Positions 26,118 through 35,905 of a stretch of 64,000 bases of DNA are shown piece after piece. Location of the stretch: assembly GCA_009698675.1 (NCBI GenBank), contig WLPT01000007.1:1-64000 (forward strand). The letters are read 5' to 3'. Each line of letters opens with the position of its first letter. Positions within the stretch are counted from its first letter, which is position 1. A model generated the notes under the pieces. The model saw nothing but the letters and a program-made list of their open reading frames with translations, was not told the DNA's origin and did no database searches. The stretch is from Actinomycetota bacterium (GTDB lineage: Bacteria; Actinomycetota; Actinomycetes; Nanopelagicales; Nanopelagicaceae). Made by a program: the position numbers and the translations under genes.

Positions 26118-27230
26118 GTGAGCAACTCCTTTCCTACCGTTGGCATAATCGGAGCCGGCCAACTTGCCCGGATGAGTGTTGCGCCAGCACTTGATCTTGG
26201 TATTAATCTCCTATTACTTGCGCAGGATTCAAGGGATAGTGGGGCACAAATTGCTAACCACGTTGTAGGCAATTACGAAAACGTCGAAACCGTCCTTGAA
26301 TTTGCCAAGAAATGTGACATCGTAACTTTTGAGCATGAACTTATTCCATTAAGTGTCATAAAGAGTATTGAGGCTCAGGGAGTCATTGTTCGACCAAGTT
26401 CCGCCGCCTTTATTTTTTCGCAAAATAAGGCCGAGATGCGCAAGCGACTCAGTAAATTTCCTGGACCTAAATCTGAAGTTATAAATACTGCCTCAGAAGC
26501 AAGTGCTTTCCCGGCAATTGCTAAAGCGATCTCAGGGGGATATGACGGCCGAGGTGTATGGAAAGTTAACTCTGCGCAGGAGTTAACTAAGGTTATAGAG
26601 CAGGTTGGAAAAGTTCTCCTTGAAGAGTTCGTGGAGTTTGATTATGAAATTGCCGTTATGGTTGCACGATCACCACATGGCCAGGCCAGCACGTGGGCTC
26701 CAACTTTGACGATACAGGTTGATGGAATCTGCACCATGACGGTGACACCGGCACCACAGTTAAATTCAGAGATGAGTGCCAAAGCGCAGAGATTGGCCTT
26801 AGATATCGCTCAAGACATCGGCGTGGTCGGTGTAATGGCAGTTGAGATGTTTGTTAAAGGTGATCAACTATTTATAAACGAACTGGCCATGCGCCCACAT
26901 AACTCAGGCCATTGGTCGATTGAAGGCTCGCTCACTTCCCAATTCGAACAGCATTTACGCGCGATCTTGGATCTTCCCTTAGGAGATACGGCCATGACGG
27001 CGCCGATAGCCGTTATGGGAAATATTTTGGGTTCGACTAAGACTGATATGTATAGGCCCTATCTGCACCTAATGGCGCGCAATCCACGGCTGAAATTTCA
27101 CCATTACAAGAAAGATGTTAGGCCAGGTCGCAAGATCGGCCATGTGAATCTATTGGGAGATGACGCCGTAGAATTAATCCACGAGGTTCGGCACGCCCTT
27201 GATTACATGAGCGGAGAAGTTAATGAGTGA
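26118..27230 (+). CDS. purK: N5-carboxyaminoimidazole ribonucleotide synthase
   Basis: ATP-grasp enzyme of purine synthesis that carboxylates AIR with bicarbonate. [13 protein letters not shown] opens the protein, GGYDGRGVW is the ATP loop and [13 protein letters not shown] the substrate site. The track start 26073 is inside birA; GTG 26118, five bases after the birA stop, gives 370 residues. A TACGAT box overlapping the birA stop ends six bases before this GTG, so an internal leaderless promoter is likely. purE overlaps its 3' end by 8 bp. Confidence 0.93.
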   Translation: MSNSFPTVGIIGAGQLARMSVAPALDLGINLLLLAQDSRDSGAQIANHVVGNYENVETVLEFAKKCDIVTFEHELIPLSVIKSIEAQGVIVRPSSAAFIFSQNKAEMRKRLSKFPGPKSEVINTASEASAFPAIAKAISGGYDGRGVWKVNSAQELTKVIEQVGKVLLEEFVEFDYEIAVMVARSPHGQASTWAPTLTIQVDGICTMTVTPAPQLNSEMSAKAQRLALDIAQDIGVVGVMAVEMFVKGDQLFINELAMRPHNSGHWSIEGSLTSQFEQHLRAILDLPLGDTAMTAPIAVMGNILGSTKTDMYRPYLHLMARNPRLKFHHYKKDVRPGRKIGHVNLLGDDAVELIHEVRHALDYMSGEVNE

Positions 27231-27729
27231 TGTTGCGATAATCATGGGATCTGACTCGGATTGGCCCATCATGGAAGAGGCGGCAAAGACCTTAGAACTC
27301 TTGGGGATTTCTTACGATGCCGATGTTGTTTCTGCACATCGAATGCCGATTGAAATGGTGGAGTTTGCTCAGAGCGCAGCATCTAAAGGATATAAAGTCA
27401 TCATTGCTGGCGCCGGCGGTGCAGCGCATCTACCTGGAATGGTCGCTTCATTAACTGCATTACCAGTCATCGGTGTACCGGTGGCATTAAAAAACCTTGA
27501 TGGCATGGATTCATTACTCTCAATTGTGCAGATGCCTGCAGGTATTCCAGTTGCGACAGTGGGAGTTGGTAATGCCAAAAATGCCGCGCTCCTTGCCGCA
27601 CGTATGTTAGGAATCTCTGATGCGGCAATTTCTGCCAAAGTTAGCCAAGCTATGCACGATATGAAAATCGAAGCTAAAGCAAAAGGCGCGAACTTAGCAT
27701 CACGCCGGAATCAAAAGACGGGTTTTTAG
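27223..27729 (+). CDS. purE: N5-carboxyaminoimidazole ribonucleotide mutase
   Basis: Second half of the PurK-PurE step. [18 protein letters not shown] and [15 protein letters not shown] are diagnostic and 168 residues is standard. It overlaps purK by 8 bp. The stop TAG is followed immediately by the reverse-complement stop of the convergent gene, giving the palindrome TAGCTA with no spacer. Confidence 0.96.
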   Translation: MSDVAIIMGSDSDWPIMEEAAKTLELLGISYDADVVSAHRMPIEMVEFAQSAASKGYKVIIAGAGGAAHLPGMVASLTALPVIGVPVALKNLDGMDSLLSIVQMPAGIPVATVGVGNAKNAALLAARMLGISDAAISAKVSQAMHDMKIEAKAKGANLASRRNQKTGF

Positions 27730-28089
27730 CTAACGTTTTTGGTATTCAATTGCTGGGCAGCGGTTCATGACTGTAAGTAGGCCAGCTTCCTGCGCACGAG
27801 TGATTGCTGCATCATCTATAACATCGAGTTGGAGCCAGACTGCCTTTGCCCCGATGGCGATTGCTTCATCGACAATCTTTCCAACCATTGAAGAGTTAAC
27901 AAAGCAGTCAACAACATCGACCTTCTCTGGTATTTCACTGAGCGTTTTATATCCCACTGCTCCATGAACAACTTCAGCTCGGGGATAAACTGGAATTATT
28001 GTGTGACCTTTTTCTTGCAATAACTTAGCCACTCCAAAAGCTGCGCGATCGGGATTATTGCCAAGACCAACTACAGCCCATACTTTCAT
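27730..28089 (-). CDS. CoA-binding domain protein (YccU-like)
   Basis: Small single-domain protein with a Rossmann fold of the CoA_binding_2 family. KVWAVVGLGNNPDRAAFGVAKLL is the nucleotide-binding start, and WLQLDVIDDAAI and MNRCPAIEY are the conserved family segments. The track starts at 28197, inside ugd, but the domain begins at ATG 28089, giving 119 residues. It lies 31 bases after ugd. The biological role of the family is unclear. Confidence 0.85.
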   Translation of the reverse strand: MKVWAVVGLGNNPDRAAFGVAKLLQEKGHTIIPVYPRAEVVHGAVGYKTLSEIPEKVDVVDCFVNSSMVGKIVDEAIAIGAKAVWLQLDVIDDAAITRAQEAGLLTVMNRCPAIEYQKR

Positions 28090-28120
28090 AGCAAGGAGGG
28101 CGTCAATAGTCTGGCTCTCG

Positions 28121-29437
28121 TTAATCAGTGCGCCCCAGTGCGTGAAACTTCCAACCTGCACTTCGCCAAAGCTCGCGATCAAGGGCGTTACGGCCATCGA
28201 TAATAATCTTATTCTTAACTAACTGAGCTATTAATGATGGGTCTAAATCTCGATACTCTTTCCACTCAGTAAGGTGCAAGATTAAATCGGCGCCTTTTAC
28301 GCACTCAGTCGCCGAATCGGCAAAATTGAGATTTGGAAAACGTCGGCGGGCCGGCTCAATTCCCTTTGGATCGTGAATCACGACATTAGCGCCGGCGGCA
28401 TGAAGTTGAACGGCAATATCGAGTGCAGGAGAGTCGCGCACGTCATCACTGTCGGGCTTGAATGTTGCGCCTAGAACTGCGATTTTGTACTGAGTTAAAT
28501 CCTCCGACAAGTCATTACGTACAACATCAATAACGCGCTGGCGTGCGCGCAAATTTATGGCATCAATCTCGCGCAAAAACTCAAGGGCTTGCTTTGCGCC
28601 AAGTTCTTGCGCGCGCGCCATAAAGGCGCGAATATCTTTAGGTAAACATCCGCCACCGAAACCAATACCAGCCTGAAGGAAACGGCTTCCAATGCGTGGG
28701 TCATAACCAATCGCCTTAGCAAGTACCGTTACATCGCCGCCCGCGGCCTCACAAACTTCAGCCATGGCGTTAATAAAGGATATTTTTGTCGCTAAAAATG
28801 AGTTAGCAGCAACTTTAACGAGCTCTGCAGTAGGTAAATCCGCACGTATCCATGGAGTGCCAAGAGCGATAATTGGTTCATATACTTGTTTAAGGATTTC
28901 TTCAGCTCTATCATTTGCAACACCAACTACAAGTCGGTTGGGTGTCAATGTATCTTCAACGGCAAAGCCTTCACGCAAAAACTCAGGATTCCATGCCAGG
29001 TCTGCCTGTGGTGCGGTTTTAGTTAGTTCAGCGCGAAGTGATTGCGCAGTACCAACTGGAACGGTTGATTTACCGACAACGAGTGAACCCTCTTTTAAAA
29101 ATGGTGCAATCGTTTGTACTGCCGCTTTAACGTAGCTTAAATCTGCTGCTAATCCATCTTTGCTTTGAGGTGTTCCTACGCATACAAAATGTATGTCGGC
29201 ATCAGAAACGGCTGAAAAATCAGTTGTGAAAGTTAATCGTCCAGTTTTAACCTCTTGCGCCAATAGCGTATCCAGGCCTGGCTCGTAGAAGGGAAGCTCC
29301 CCGCGAGATAGCATCGCAACTTTTTCTGGATCTGTATCAACACCAACGACTTTAAATCCAAGAGAAGACATACATGCGGCATGCGTTGCGCCTAAGTACC
29401 CGCAGCCGATTACAGAGAGAGTTAAATTCATGCTCAT
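28121..29437 (-). CDS. UDP-glucose / nucleotide-sugar 6-dehydrogenase
   Basis: Oxidises a UDP-hexose to the UDP-uronic acid for cell-surface polysaccharide. SVIGCGYLGATHA is the NAD-binding loop, GFGGGCLPKDIRA carries the catalytic Cys, and AVLGATFKPDSDDVRDSPA belongs to the UDP-binding domain. The 438 residues match UDP-glucose 6-dehydrogenase. The neighbouring LCP ligase, glycosyltransferase and exporter support a surface-polysaccharide role. UDP-mannose or related substrates are possible. Confidence 0.92.
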   Translation of the reverse strand: MSMNLTLSVIGCGYLGATHAACMSSLGFKVVGVDTDPEKVAMLSRGELPFYEPGLDTLLAQEVKTGRLTFTTDFSAVSDADIHFVCVGTPQSKDGLAADLSYVKAAVQTIAPFLKEGSLVVGKSTVPVGTAQSLRAELTKTAPQADLAWNPEFLREGFAVEDTLTPNRLVVGVANDRAEEILKQVYEPIIALGTPWIRADLPTAELVKVAANSFLATKISFINAMAEVCEAAGGDVTVLAKAIGYDPRIGSRFLQAGIGFGGGCLPKDIRAFMARAQELGAKQALEFLREIDAINLRARQRVIDVVRNDLSEDLTQYKIAVLGATFKPDSDDVRDSPALDIAVQLHAAGANVVIHDPKGIEPARRRFPNLNFADSATECVKGADLILHLTEWKEYRDLDPSLIAQLVKNKIIIDGRNALDRELWRSAGWKFHALGRTD

Positions 29438-29441
29438 GGCT

Positions 29442-30557
29442 TTACTTTAGCGCTCCGCATGGATTTTCATCTGCGGTGCGAGTTTTGAACTTATCAACCA
29501 TTACCGGCGTGGCAGAGGCACTTGATGAGGCAGAGGGAGAAGGGGTGACTTCATCTACAAGCGGTAAATCCTGTTGTAACCGATTAAAAAGATCCGGTGC
29601 TAAAACTTTATCCCATGTTACTACCGAGCCAAGCCCTGGAACTCGTGCATTCGCATTACCTAGAGGAATTGTGAGCGTTCGGACTTTGCTGGCTGAAAGG
29701 TTTTTAAGCTGTTTAGCAAGAGTAAGCAAGTCGCTGCTATTTAACTCTGAATCGGTTTTAACAGTTGCAATTGCAGCGTTAAAGAAATTCACCAATTTAA
29801 TTGGATTGAGAAGTACGCCTGTGCTTGTCACTTTACGAAGAACGGCACTCATGAACTGTTGCTGACGCTGCATTCGGCCTAAATCACCCATGCCATCAAA
29901 ATCGCGTGTACGTACATATTTCAAAGCCTCGATGCCATCGAGAGTGTGAACTCCGGCGGTCATAACTAAGTGGCTCTTTGGATCATTGATGTCCTTCTTT
30001 GAGCAGACTTCAATTCCCCCTAGAGAGTCGACCATTCCGGCAAAACCGGCAAATCCTATTTCGATGTAGTGGTCGATGCGCACGCCAGTTTCATTCTCAA
30101 TAGTTTGGATTAAAAGTGGCGCACCACCCCAAGCAAATGCGGCGTTAATTTTCCCACTAGCTGCGCCAACAGTTCTATCTTTATATAAAGAAGATTGGTG
30201 CTCTGGAATTGTTACTAGCGAATCACGAGGAATAGAAATAATCGTCGCTTTATCACGCGCTTTACTAATATGCACAAGAAGCATCGTGTCTGACCGTGCT
30301 CCGGCAGCAGCTTTAGTTGTTCCAACTCTCAATAACTGAGACTGCGCTTTAGTCAGACCCTCGCGAGTATCTGAACCGACAAGCAGATAATTCAGCGCCG
30401 ATGTCGGTTTATCGGGACGTTTGTTCAGGGAGCTAAAAACATCGACTCGGTTGATGGCGCCACTGACTTGATCTAGGCCAAGCCAGGCTAAGGCGGAAAG
30501 GGCGACAATAGCGACCGAGAGTGAGGTAATAATCCGAATTGGTCGCGTCGCTTTCAC
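29442..30557 (-). CDS. LytR-CpsA-Psr family glycopolymer ligase
   Basis: Membrane-anchored enzyme that attaches glycopolymers to peptidoglycan. One N-terminal membrane helix (IRIITSLSVAIVALSALAWLGL) is followed by the LCP domain with NYLLVGSDTR, RSDTMLLVHI, SIPRDSLV and YVRTRDFDGMGDLGRMQRQ, which contain the conserved Asp and Arg residues. A Ser-rich C-terminal tail follows. The GTG start at 30557 has a TAGTCT box six bases upstream and no Shine-Dalgarno. Length 371 is within the family range. Confidence 0.92.
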   Translation of the reverse strand: MKATRPIRIITSLSVAIVALSALAWLGLDQVSGAINRVDVFSSLNKRPDKPTSALNYLLVGSDTREGLTKAQSQLLRVGTTKAAAGARSDTMLLVHISKARDKATIISIPRDSLVTIPEHQSSLYKDRTVGAASGKINAAFAWGGAPLLIQTIENETGVRIDHYIEIGFAGFAGMVDSLGGIEVCSKKDINDPKSHLVMTAGVHTLDGIEALKYVRTRDFDGMGDLGRMQRQQQFMSAVLRKVTSTGVLLNPIKLVNFFNAAIATVKTDSELNSSDLLTLAKQLKNLSASKVRTLTIPLGNANARVPGLGSVVTWDKVLAPDLFNRLQQDLPLVDEVTPSPSASSSASATPVMVDKFKTRTADENPCGALK

Positions 30558-30563
30558 AGGCGA

Positions 30564-30584
30564 AGACTACTTCAGCGATACGGT
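30564..30584. promoter_or_regulatory. Divergent -10 boxes between LCP and glycosyltransferase genes
   Basis: Minus-strand TAGTCT (30569-30564) ends six bases before the LCP GTG; plus-strand TACGGT (30579-30584) ends nine bases before ATG 30594. The first fits a leaderless start exactly, the second a leader of about three bases. Confidence 0.5.
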
Positions 30585-30593
30585 GGTGGGGTT

Positions 30594-31586
30594 ATGACGA
30601 CATCAGCAAACGAGTTATATGGCTCACCGAAGCGTGAAATATCGGTAGTTCTCCCAGTGCGCAACGAAGCGGCCCACTTAGTCGACTCGATTAATGCAAT
30701 TTTGTCTCAGGATTTTCACGGCTCCCTTGAAGTCATTGTCGCGGTAGGGCCCTCTCAGGATGCAACAGAGGCAATTGCTAAGGAGATTTCCCTGCGCGAT
30801 TCCCGTGTTGTCATAGTCGCTAACCCAACTGGACGCACCGCCGCGGGTTTGAATCTAGCAATTGAACGTTCACAGTATTCAATCATCGTAAGAGTAGATG
30901 GACATGCAGAGATTCCACGCGATTACTTAACTTTAGCTTTTGAGATTCTCAGTCAGAGTGGCGCAGTAAATGCAGGTGGGGTCATGGCTGCGCAGGGTCG
31001 AAGTTTATTTGAACGCTCCGTCGCTCGTGCAATGCGAAGCTCCCTCGGTGTTGGCGCCTCACGTTTTCATACAGGAGGCCAAGCCGGACCCTCCGATACG
31101 GTGTATTTGGGTGCCTTTAGAAAAGAGGCGCTCATTGCAGTCGGAGGCTTCGATGAGCGATATACACGTGCGCAAGATTGGGAGTTGAATTTTCGTTTAC
31201 GAGCCGCCGGTGGTGTTGTCTACTTTGATCCCCGTTTAGTTGTTACCTATCGGCCGCGCGCAACTATCAATGCGCTCGCACGTCAATATTTTGAATACGG
31301 CCGCTGGCGTCGTGTGGTTGCACGAAGCCATGAAGGAACTATCAACTATCGATATCTAGCTCCGCCATTTACAGTGCTTGGAACCTCGATCTCGATAATT
31401 CTGGGTGCCATATTTTCTTCATTCTTCTTGATTCCTGCAATTGTGTATGCACTCTTTATCCTCATGGCATCGTTCAGGATTGGAAAATCTTTAGGTGAAG
31501 TTGTATCGCTTCCGATCATCCTTTTGACTATGCATATGTCATGGGGGCTTGGCTTTCTAACTTCGCCGAAGTCGCTCGCGCCGTAA
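30594..31586 (+). CDS. Family 2 glycosyltransferase, ExoA-like
   Basis: Inverting sugar transferase at the inner face of the membrane. EISVVLPVRNEAAHLVDSI opens the GT-A fold, RVDGHAEIP is the DxD-like metal site, and FDERYTRAQDWELNFRLR the acceptor/catalytic region. Two or three hydrophobic segments near the C-terminus (LGTSISIILGAIFSSFFLIP) anchor it. It precedes an ABC-2 exporter, so it probably builds the exported polysaccharide. The sugar is unknown. Confidence 0.9.
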   Translation: MTTSANELYGSPKREISVVLPVRNEAAHLVDSINAILSQDFHGSLEVIVAVGPSQDATEAIAKEISLRDSRVVIVANPTGRTAAGLNLAIERSQYSIIVRVDGHAEIPRDYLTLAFEILSQSGAVNAGGVMAAQGRSLFERSVARAMRSSLGVGASRFHTGGQAGPSDTVYLGAFRKEALIAVGGFDERYTRAQDWELNFRLRAAGGVVYFDPRLVVTYRPRATINALARQYFEYGRWRRVVARSHEGTINYRYLAPPFTVLGTSISIILGAIFSSFFLIPAIVYALFILMASFRIGKSLGEVVSLPIILLTMHMSWGLGFLTSPKSLAP

Positions 31587-31601
31587 GGTAGTCTTATCAC
31601 C

Positions 31602-32429
31602 GTGAGCGCACCCTTGCAGGTATATGAACCTTTTAAAGCGGGTCTGCCACCACTGTTTCGGTACCTTAACTCTCTCTGGTCTAGACGAACATTTATCGCA
31701 GAGTACTCGCGCTCGGAACTGCGCGAGCAGCACTTTGACTCAGTTTTTGGGCAGTTATGGCTGGTTTTAAATCCACTACTTCTTTCAGGTGTCTACTTCT
31801 TATTGATCGTTATAATTCGCGGTACATCGGACACAACGCGCTATGCCCACTTAACCGCGACTCTTTTTCTCTTCTATCTTGTGTCTAATTCGCTCTCAGG
31901 CGGCGTGAGATCAATTACAGCCGGACAAAAGTTAATTCTTAACACCGCCTTTCCGCGAATCATGCTGCCAGTTTCAGCAGTTGTTGTTGCAGTAGTTAAG
32001 TTTCTACCCACACTTCTTGTATTTCTGATTATCCGAACGCTGATGGGACTGCCTTTCTCATGGGAGATGCTCTGGGCAATTCCCATTCTCCTCATTACAA
32101 TTTTTCTTGCCTTAGGTTTATCAATAACAATCTCATGCATAAATGTTTATTTTCGCGATATCGCAAATTTCTTGCCGTACCTACTTCGTACGCTGTTATA
32201 TCTCTCGCCGATTCTCTATGAAGCATCGACTTTAAAGCCAAAAGTACTGACCCTTGAAGAGTTCAATCCCCTCTTTCCAATTTTGGACAGCTGGTCTCGG
32301 GCGCTAGTTCATGGCCAAACTCCAAAAACCTCTTACATGCTCACCGCTATAGCATGGTCGCTCGGGATTTTCTTAGTCGGAACTTATTTCTTTTTATCAA
32401 GGGAGCGCGAATTTGCTGTCCGCCTCTAA
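31602..32429 (+). CDS. Polysaccharide ABC exporter permease (Wzm/TagG-like)
   Basis: ABC-2 type membrane protein of 275 residues with about six hydrophobic segments. The start SRSELREQHFDSVFGQLWLVLNPLL is the amphipathic entry helix typical of O-antigen and teichoic-acid exporters, and CINVYFRDIANFLPYLLR is conserved near helix 5. GTG 31602 has a TAGTCT box seven bases upstream, suggesting a leaderless internal promoter. It overlaps the ATPase gene by 17 bp. Confidence 0.92.
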   Translation: MSAPLQVYEPFKAGLPPLFRYLNSLWSRRTFIAEYSRSELREQHFDSVFGQLWLVLNPLLLSGVYFLLIVIIRGTSDTTRYAHLTATLFLFYLVSNSLSGGVRSITAGQKLILNTAFPRIMLPVSAVVVAVVKFLPTLLVFLIIRTLMGLPFSWEMLWAIPILLITIFLALGLSITISCINVYFRDIANFLPYLLRTLLYLSPILYEASTLKPKVLTLEEFNPLFPILDSWSRALVHGQTPKTSYMLTAIAWSLGIFLVGTYFFLSREREFAVRL

Positions 32430-33210
32430 CGCGCATAAGACTCATGAAATCGCGGTATCAGTTCGCGGTTTAGGTCTTACATATAAAACTGCCATAGATC
32501 GCCGCCCCACTTTAAAGGCGCGTGTTAAATCTCTAGGAAGAGGCGGGAAGCAGACACGTGTCATACGCGCTCTCGATGGCGTTAATTTTGATGTTGAGTA
32601 TGGCCAAGTCCTTGGAGTAGTTGGCACAAATGGTGCTGGAAAATCTTCAATGATGCGTGTGATTGCTGGAATTATTCCGCCCACACAGGGTCGTATTGAA
32701 GTCTTTGGAAGTGTCAGCACCTTATTGGCACTTGGCGTTGGATTCAATCCCTCAATGTCTGGGCGCGATAACGTCTTTCTAGGTGGATTAGCTTCGGGCA
32801 TGAGCCGCGAAGAGATCGAGAATCATTTCCAAGAGATTGCCGATTTTTCCGAACTCGGAGAGGCGATTGATTCTCCCATGCGTACGTACTCCTCTGGAAT
32901 GTTCTCTCGATTGGCTTTCTCTGTGGCAGCTACTGTGCGCCCGGATATTTTGATTGTAGATGAGGCGTTAAGCACAGGCGATGCCAAGTTTAAGGAGAAA
33001 TCACTCAATCGATTAAAGGAGTTGCGCAGCGATGACCGTGCGCTGATTCTAGTCAGCCACGCAATGGCAACTTTGCGAGATGTTTGTAATGATGTGGTCT
33101 GGTTACACCAAGGAAAATTAATTCAACGCGGTGACCCGAACGCGGTCATTGATGCCTACCAAGAGTTTTTACAGGTCGGGAAGAGCGCAGCCATCGATGA
33201 GGATGTATAG
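32413..33210 (+). CDS. Polysaccharide ABC exporter ATPase (Wzt/TagH-like)
   Basis: Partner ATPase of the preceding permease. GVVGTNGAGKSSMMRVI is Walker A, YSSGMFSRLAFSVA the signature (with the SSGM form typical of Wzt/TagH), and ILIVDEALS Walker B. There is no C-terminal carbohydrate-binding domain in its 265 residues, so it belongs to the short TagH-like subgroup. The start is TTG 32413 within the permease gene. Confidence 0.92.
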   Translation: MLSASNAHKTHEIAVSVRGLGLTYKTAIDRRPTLKARVKSLGRGGKQTRVIRALDGVNFDVEYGQVLGVVGTNGAGKSSMMRVIAGIIPPTQGRIEVFGSVSTLLALGVGFNPSMSGRDNVFLGGLASGMSREEIENHFQEIADFSELGEAIDSPMRTYSSGMFSRLAFSVAATVRPDILIVDEALSTGDAKFKEKSLNRLKELRSDDRALILVSHAMATLRDVCNDVVWLHQGKLIQRGDPNAVIDAYQEFLQVGKSAAIDEDV

Positions 33211-34444
33211 GCCCCTTCTCATATCAATCATTTTTTTCTCTTCCATCACGTCTGCAGCAAATGCCCAAGATGTACCTGCAAACTTTTCTTTTCACGGATC
33301 AGGGTATGGACATGGTGTAGGGATGTCACAAATGGGTGCGCGTGGCATGGCCCTAGCAGGCGAAAGTCCGACGCAGATTCTTCAATATTTCTATAAAGAT
33401 GTAACGATCGAGCCGCGAGATGATTCAAAGATAGTGCGAGTAAATATAGGGCATCTGTTAAGTAGCGCAAAGATGTCAACTAGTACAACCGGGGCCGTAA
33501 TCGAGTTATTTAGTGGGGATATCGGCAATCGTGTAGATGCTCAACCAATTGCAGTTATGCCGGCAAAGGCAACCTTAAACTTATCGCTCTTGGGGTCTAG
33601 CGTTGTACCAAGCGTAAGTGTTGGCAAGAAAACTACATCGATAGTTAAGGGTAGAAGTTTTACAATCCGTTGGAGTGGAACACGCGATCTTCCAGGAATC
33701 GATGCGCTAGTTGCTGTGACTCAAAGCGGTGCAACAAAGAAATTTCGATATGGGCAAGTTCAGGTTAAAGTCGTTCGCGATCTATTGTTGGGCTATCGGA
33801 TGGAGCTCACTAACTCGGTTCGACTCTCCGATGAGTACTTGTGGGGAGTCAGCGAGATGCCTTCCTACTGGCCAATTGCAGCCCTACAAGCCCAGGCGAT
33901 TGCATCACGTAGCTATGCGTTAAGTAAGGCTGGCATATATCGAAGTGCCTGCGATTGTGATCTCTATGGCGAGATTTCAGATCAAATGTTTTTAGGCTAT
34001 GCCAAGGAGAGCGAGAAGAAGTACGGCGCAATCTGGAAAAGCGCCGTGTCAGATACGGCAGGTATGACGATTACCCAAGCAGGCTTACCAATAACCGCCT
34101 ATTTTTTCTCATCATCAGGGGGAAAAACTGAAAGCTCAACTAATGCATGGGGGAGTGAAAAACCATATACACAGATTGTCGATGACCCAGGAAGTCTCGA
34201 CCCAGTCTTAAATCCACGATTTGTTTCATGGGATCAAAGCATCTCTCAGACGTCGGTAGCCGCAGCGTTCTTGCTGCCGGATGTTCTTACTCTTGAAATA
34301 GTTTCAAGAAATGAGAGTGGAACCGTTGCGATAATTCGTGCAACTTCGAGTGCAGGAGTTCAAATTAGCTTGCGTGGAGAAACTTTCCGAAGTCGAACTA
34401 AGATTCCCTCGGCCTATTTCGATTTAGTTAGCGTGCAGAATTGA
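33197..34444 (+). CDS. Secreted SpoIID/LytB-domain protein
   Basis: The track start 33131 lies inside the ATPase gene; ATG 33197 (or 33203) opens a clear signal peptide, PLLISIIFFSSITSAANAQ, giving about 415 residues. The mature part begins FHGSGYGHGVGMSQMGARGMA, and the SpoIID domain follows with YLWGVSEMPSYWP, AIASRSYAL and ITAYFFSSSGGKTE, including the conserved Glu. SpoIID enzymes are lytic transglycosylases acting on denuded glycan; in a non-sporulating actinobacterium a cell-wall role is likely. Its 3' end overlaps dapD by 21 bp. Confidence 0.88.
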   Translation: MRMYRPLLISIIFFSSITSAANAQDVPANFSFHGSGYGHGVGMSQMGARGMALAGESPTQILQYFYKDVTIEPRDDSKIVRVNIGHLLSSAKMSTSTTGAVIELFSGDIGNRVDAQPIAVMPAKATLNLSLLGSSVVPSVSVGKKTTSIVKGRSFTIRWSGTRDLPGIDALVAVTQSGATKKFRYGQVQVKVVRDLLLGYRMELTNSVRLSDEYLWGVSEMPSYWPIAALQAQAIASRSYALSKAGIYRSACDCDLYGEISDQMFLGYAKESEKKYGAIWKSAVSDTAGMTITQAGLPITAYFFSSSGGKTESSTNAWGSEKPYTQIVDDPGSLDPVLNPRFVSWDQSISQTSVAAAFLLPDVLTLEIVSRNESGTVAIIRATSSAGVQISLRGETFRSRTKIPSAYFDLVSVQN

Positions 34445-35341
34445 ATTAAGTCCACCCCAAGTACCGTTTCGGCTAACAACTTCGAGGGCGCCATCTAGTG
34501 AGTTGCGACGAAATAATAGATTGCTGGCTCCACTTAAAGTTGCAGCCTTAACAATTTCACCATCTGGAAGTCGCAGTTTCGAAGCTGCAGTTATATAAGT
34601 ACCAGCTTCAATCACACAGTTATCGCCCAATGAAATACCACAACCAGAGTTGGCGCCTAAAAGGGTTTTTTCACCGATCGAGATTACTTCTTTGCCGCCG
34701 CCACTCAATGTACCCATGATTGAAGCTCCGCCACCAACGTCACTTCCATCTCCAACAACAACTCCTGCAGAAATTCGGCCTTCAACCATCGAGGCCCCTA
34801 AGGTTCCTGCATTAAAGTTAACGAACCCTTCGTGCATAATCGTCGTTCCAGATGCAAGGTGGGCACCCAATCGAACTCGATCGGCATCTGCGATGCGGAC
34901 CCCACTTGGAACTACGTAGTCAACCATCCGCGGAAACTTGTCTATAGAAAAAACCGTGACATGCCCGTAGGTTGCTTTTAGTCGAGCACGCGTGGCTTCA
35001 AAGCCCTCCACTTCGCAAGGACCAACCGATGTCCAAACAACGTTGTTGAGCAAAGCAAATACGCCATCAAGATTTGCACCGTGTGGCTTAATCAGACGAT
35101 GTGAAAGTAAGTGAAGACGCAGGTAGGCATCGAGTGCTGATTTAGGCGCCTCGGTGAGTTTGATTTCTATATGTGCCAATTCGCGAGTAACGCCACGGAG
35201 AAGATCTTCACCGCTGAGACCTTCGAGCTCAGTTGGGATTTGTGGGTTCAGCGGTGCAAGAGTTGGAGATGGGAACCAGGCGTCAAGAAGTTTTCCATGA
35301 GCCATTGTTGTAATTGCGTGGCCCGATGCGATGGTCGTCAT
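34424..35341 (-). CDS. dapD: Tetrahydrodipicolinate N-succinyltransferase, actinobacterial type
   Basis: Catalyses the succinylation step of the diaminopimelate/lysine pathway. The C-terminal left-handed beta helix is visible as hexapeptide repeats (AHLASGTTIMHEGFVNFNAG, GVVVGDGSDVGGGASIMG), with GANSGCGISLGDNCVIEAG following; 305 residues matches the mycobacterial enzyme. The pathway partner dapC is encoded at 52317. A TAGGCT box ends six bases before ATG 35341 and no Shine-Dalgarno is present. Confidence 0.93.
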   Translation of the reverse strand: MTTIASGHAITTMAHGKLLDAWFPSPTLAPLNPQIPTELEGLSGEDLLRGVTRELAHIEIKLTEAPKSALDAYLRLHLLSHRLIKPHGANLDGVFALLNNVVWTSVGPCEVEGFEATRARLKATYGHVTVFSIDKFPRMVDYVVPSGVRIADADRVRLGAHLASGTTIMHEGFVNFNAGTLGASMVEGRISAGVVVGDGSDVGGGASIMGTLSGGGKEVISIGEKTLLGANSGCGISLGDNCVIEAGTYITAASKLRLPDGEIVKAATLSGASNLLFRRNSLDGALEVVSRNGTWGGLNSILHAN

Positions 35342-35347
35342 GTGCTA

Positions 35348-35364
35348 AGCCTAACCCCTATCCT
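35348..35364. promoter_or_regulatory. Back-to-back leaderless promoters of dapD and the LOG gene
   Basis: Minus-strand TAGGCT (35353-35348) ends six bases before dapD; plus-strand TATCCT (35359-35364) ends seven bases before ATG 35372. Five bases separate the two boxes. Both genes lack a Shine-Dalgarno. Confidence 0.65.
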
Positions 35365-35371
35365 TTAGCGC

Positions 35372-35905
35372 ATGCGCATCGGAGTTTTCTGCTCGTCATC
35401 ACCAACTATTGACCCGAAATATGTCGACCTTGCCTACGAACTTGGCGAAGGCATTGCAAATGCAGGGTGGGAACTTGTGACTGGCGGAGGACATATCTCA
35501 ATGATGGGGGCGGTCTCCAAAGGGGCACGTTCGGCGGCGGGGCGGACAACAGGGGTAATTCCTCAGTCACTAGTAGATATTGAATTCGCCGATCACGACA
35601 ATGATGAACTTCACGTTGTTGCAACCATGGGTGAGCGCAAAGCCCTGATTACAGATATTTCTGATGCATTTATAACTCTACCGGGCGGTGCTGGAACGCT
35701 AGAAGAGTTCTTTGAAATTTGGGTTGGCCGTTATTTAAAATTTCATAATAAGCCCGTCGTGATTCTCGATCCCTTTGGAATTTATGATCCATTGCACGAA
35801 CTTGTCGTTCATCTAGAGACTGAGAATTTTATTAAACCTGGAATGCGAGAGTTAATTAAATGGACAACAACGGTAAGCCAAGCCCTGAAAGCTTGTGAGC
35901 TGTGA
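35372..35905 (+). CDS. LOG-family phosphoribohydrolase
   Basis: The 177 residues contain the family motif PGGAGTLEEFFEIW and the nucleotide-binding VTGGGHISMMGAVSKGA. LOG proteins cleave ribose-5-phosphate from nucleoside monophosphates (cytokinin riboside monophosphates in plants and mycobacteria). Position beside dapD resembles the mycobacterial Rv1201c-Rv1205 region. The downstream gene starts inside its stop codon (GTGA overlap). Confidence 0.9.
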   Translation: MRIGVFCSSSPTIDPKYVDLAYELGEGIANAGWELVTGGGHISMMGAVSKGARSAAGRTTGVIPQSLVDIEFADHDNDELHVVATMGERKALITDISDAFITLPGGAGTLEEFFEIWVGRYLKFHNKPVVILDPFGIYDPLHELVVHLETENFIKPGMRELIKWTTTVSQALKACEL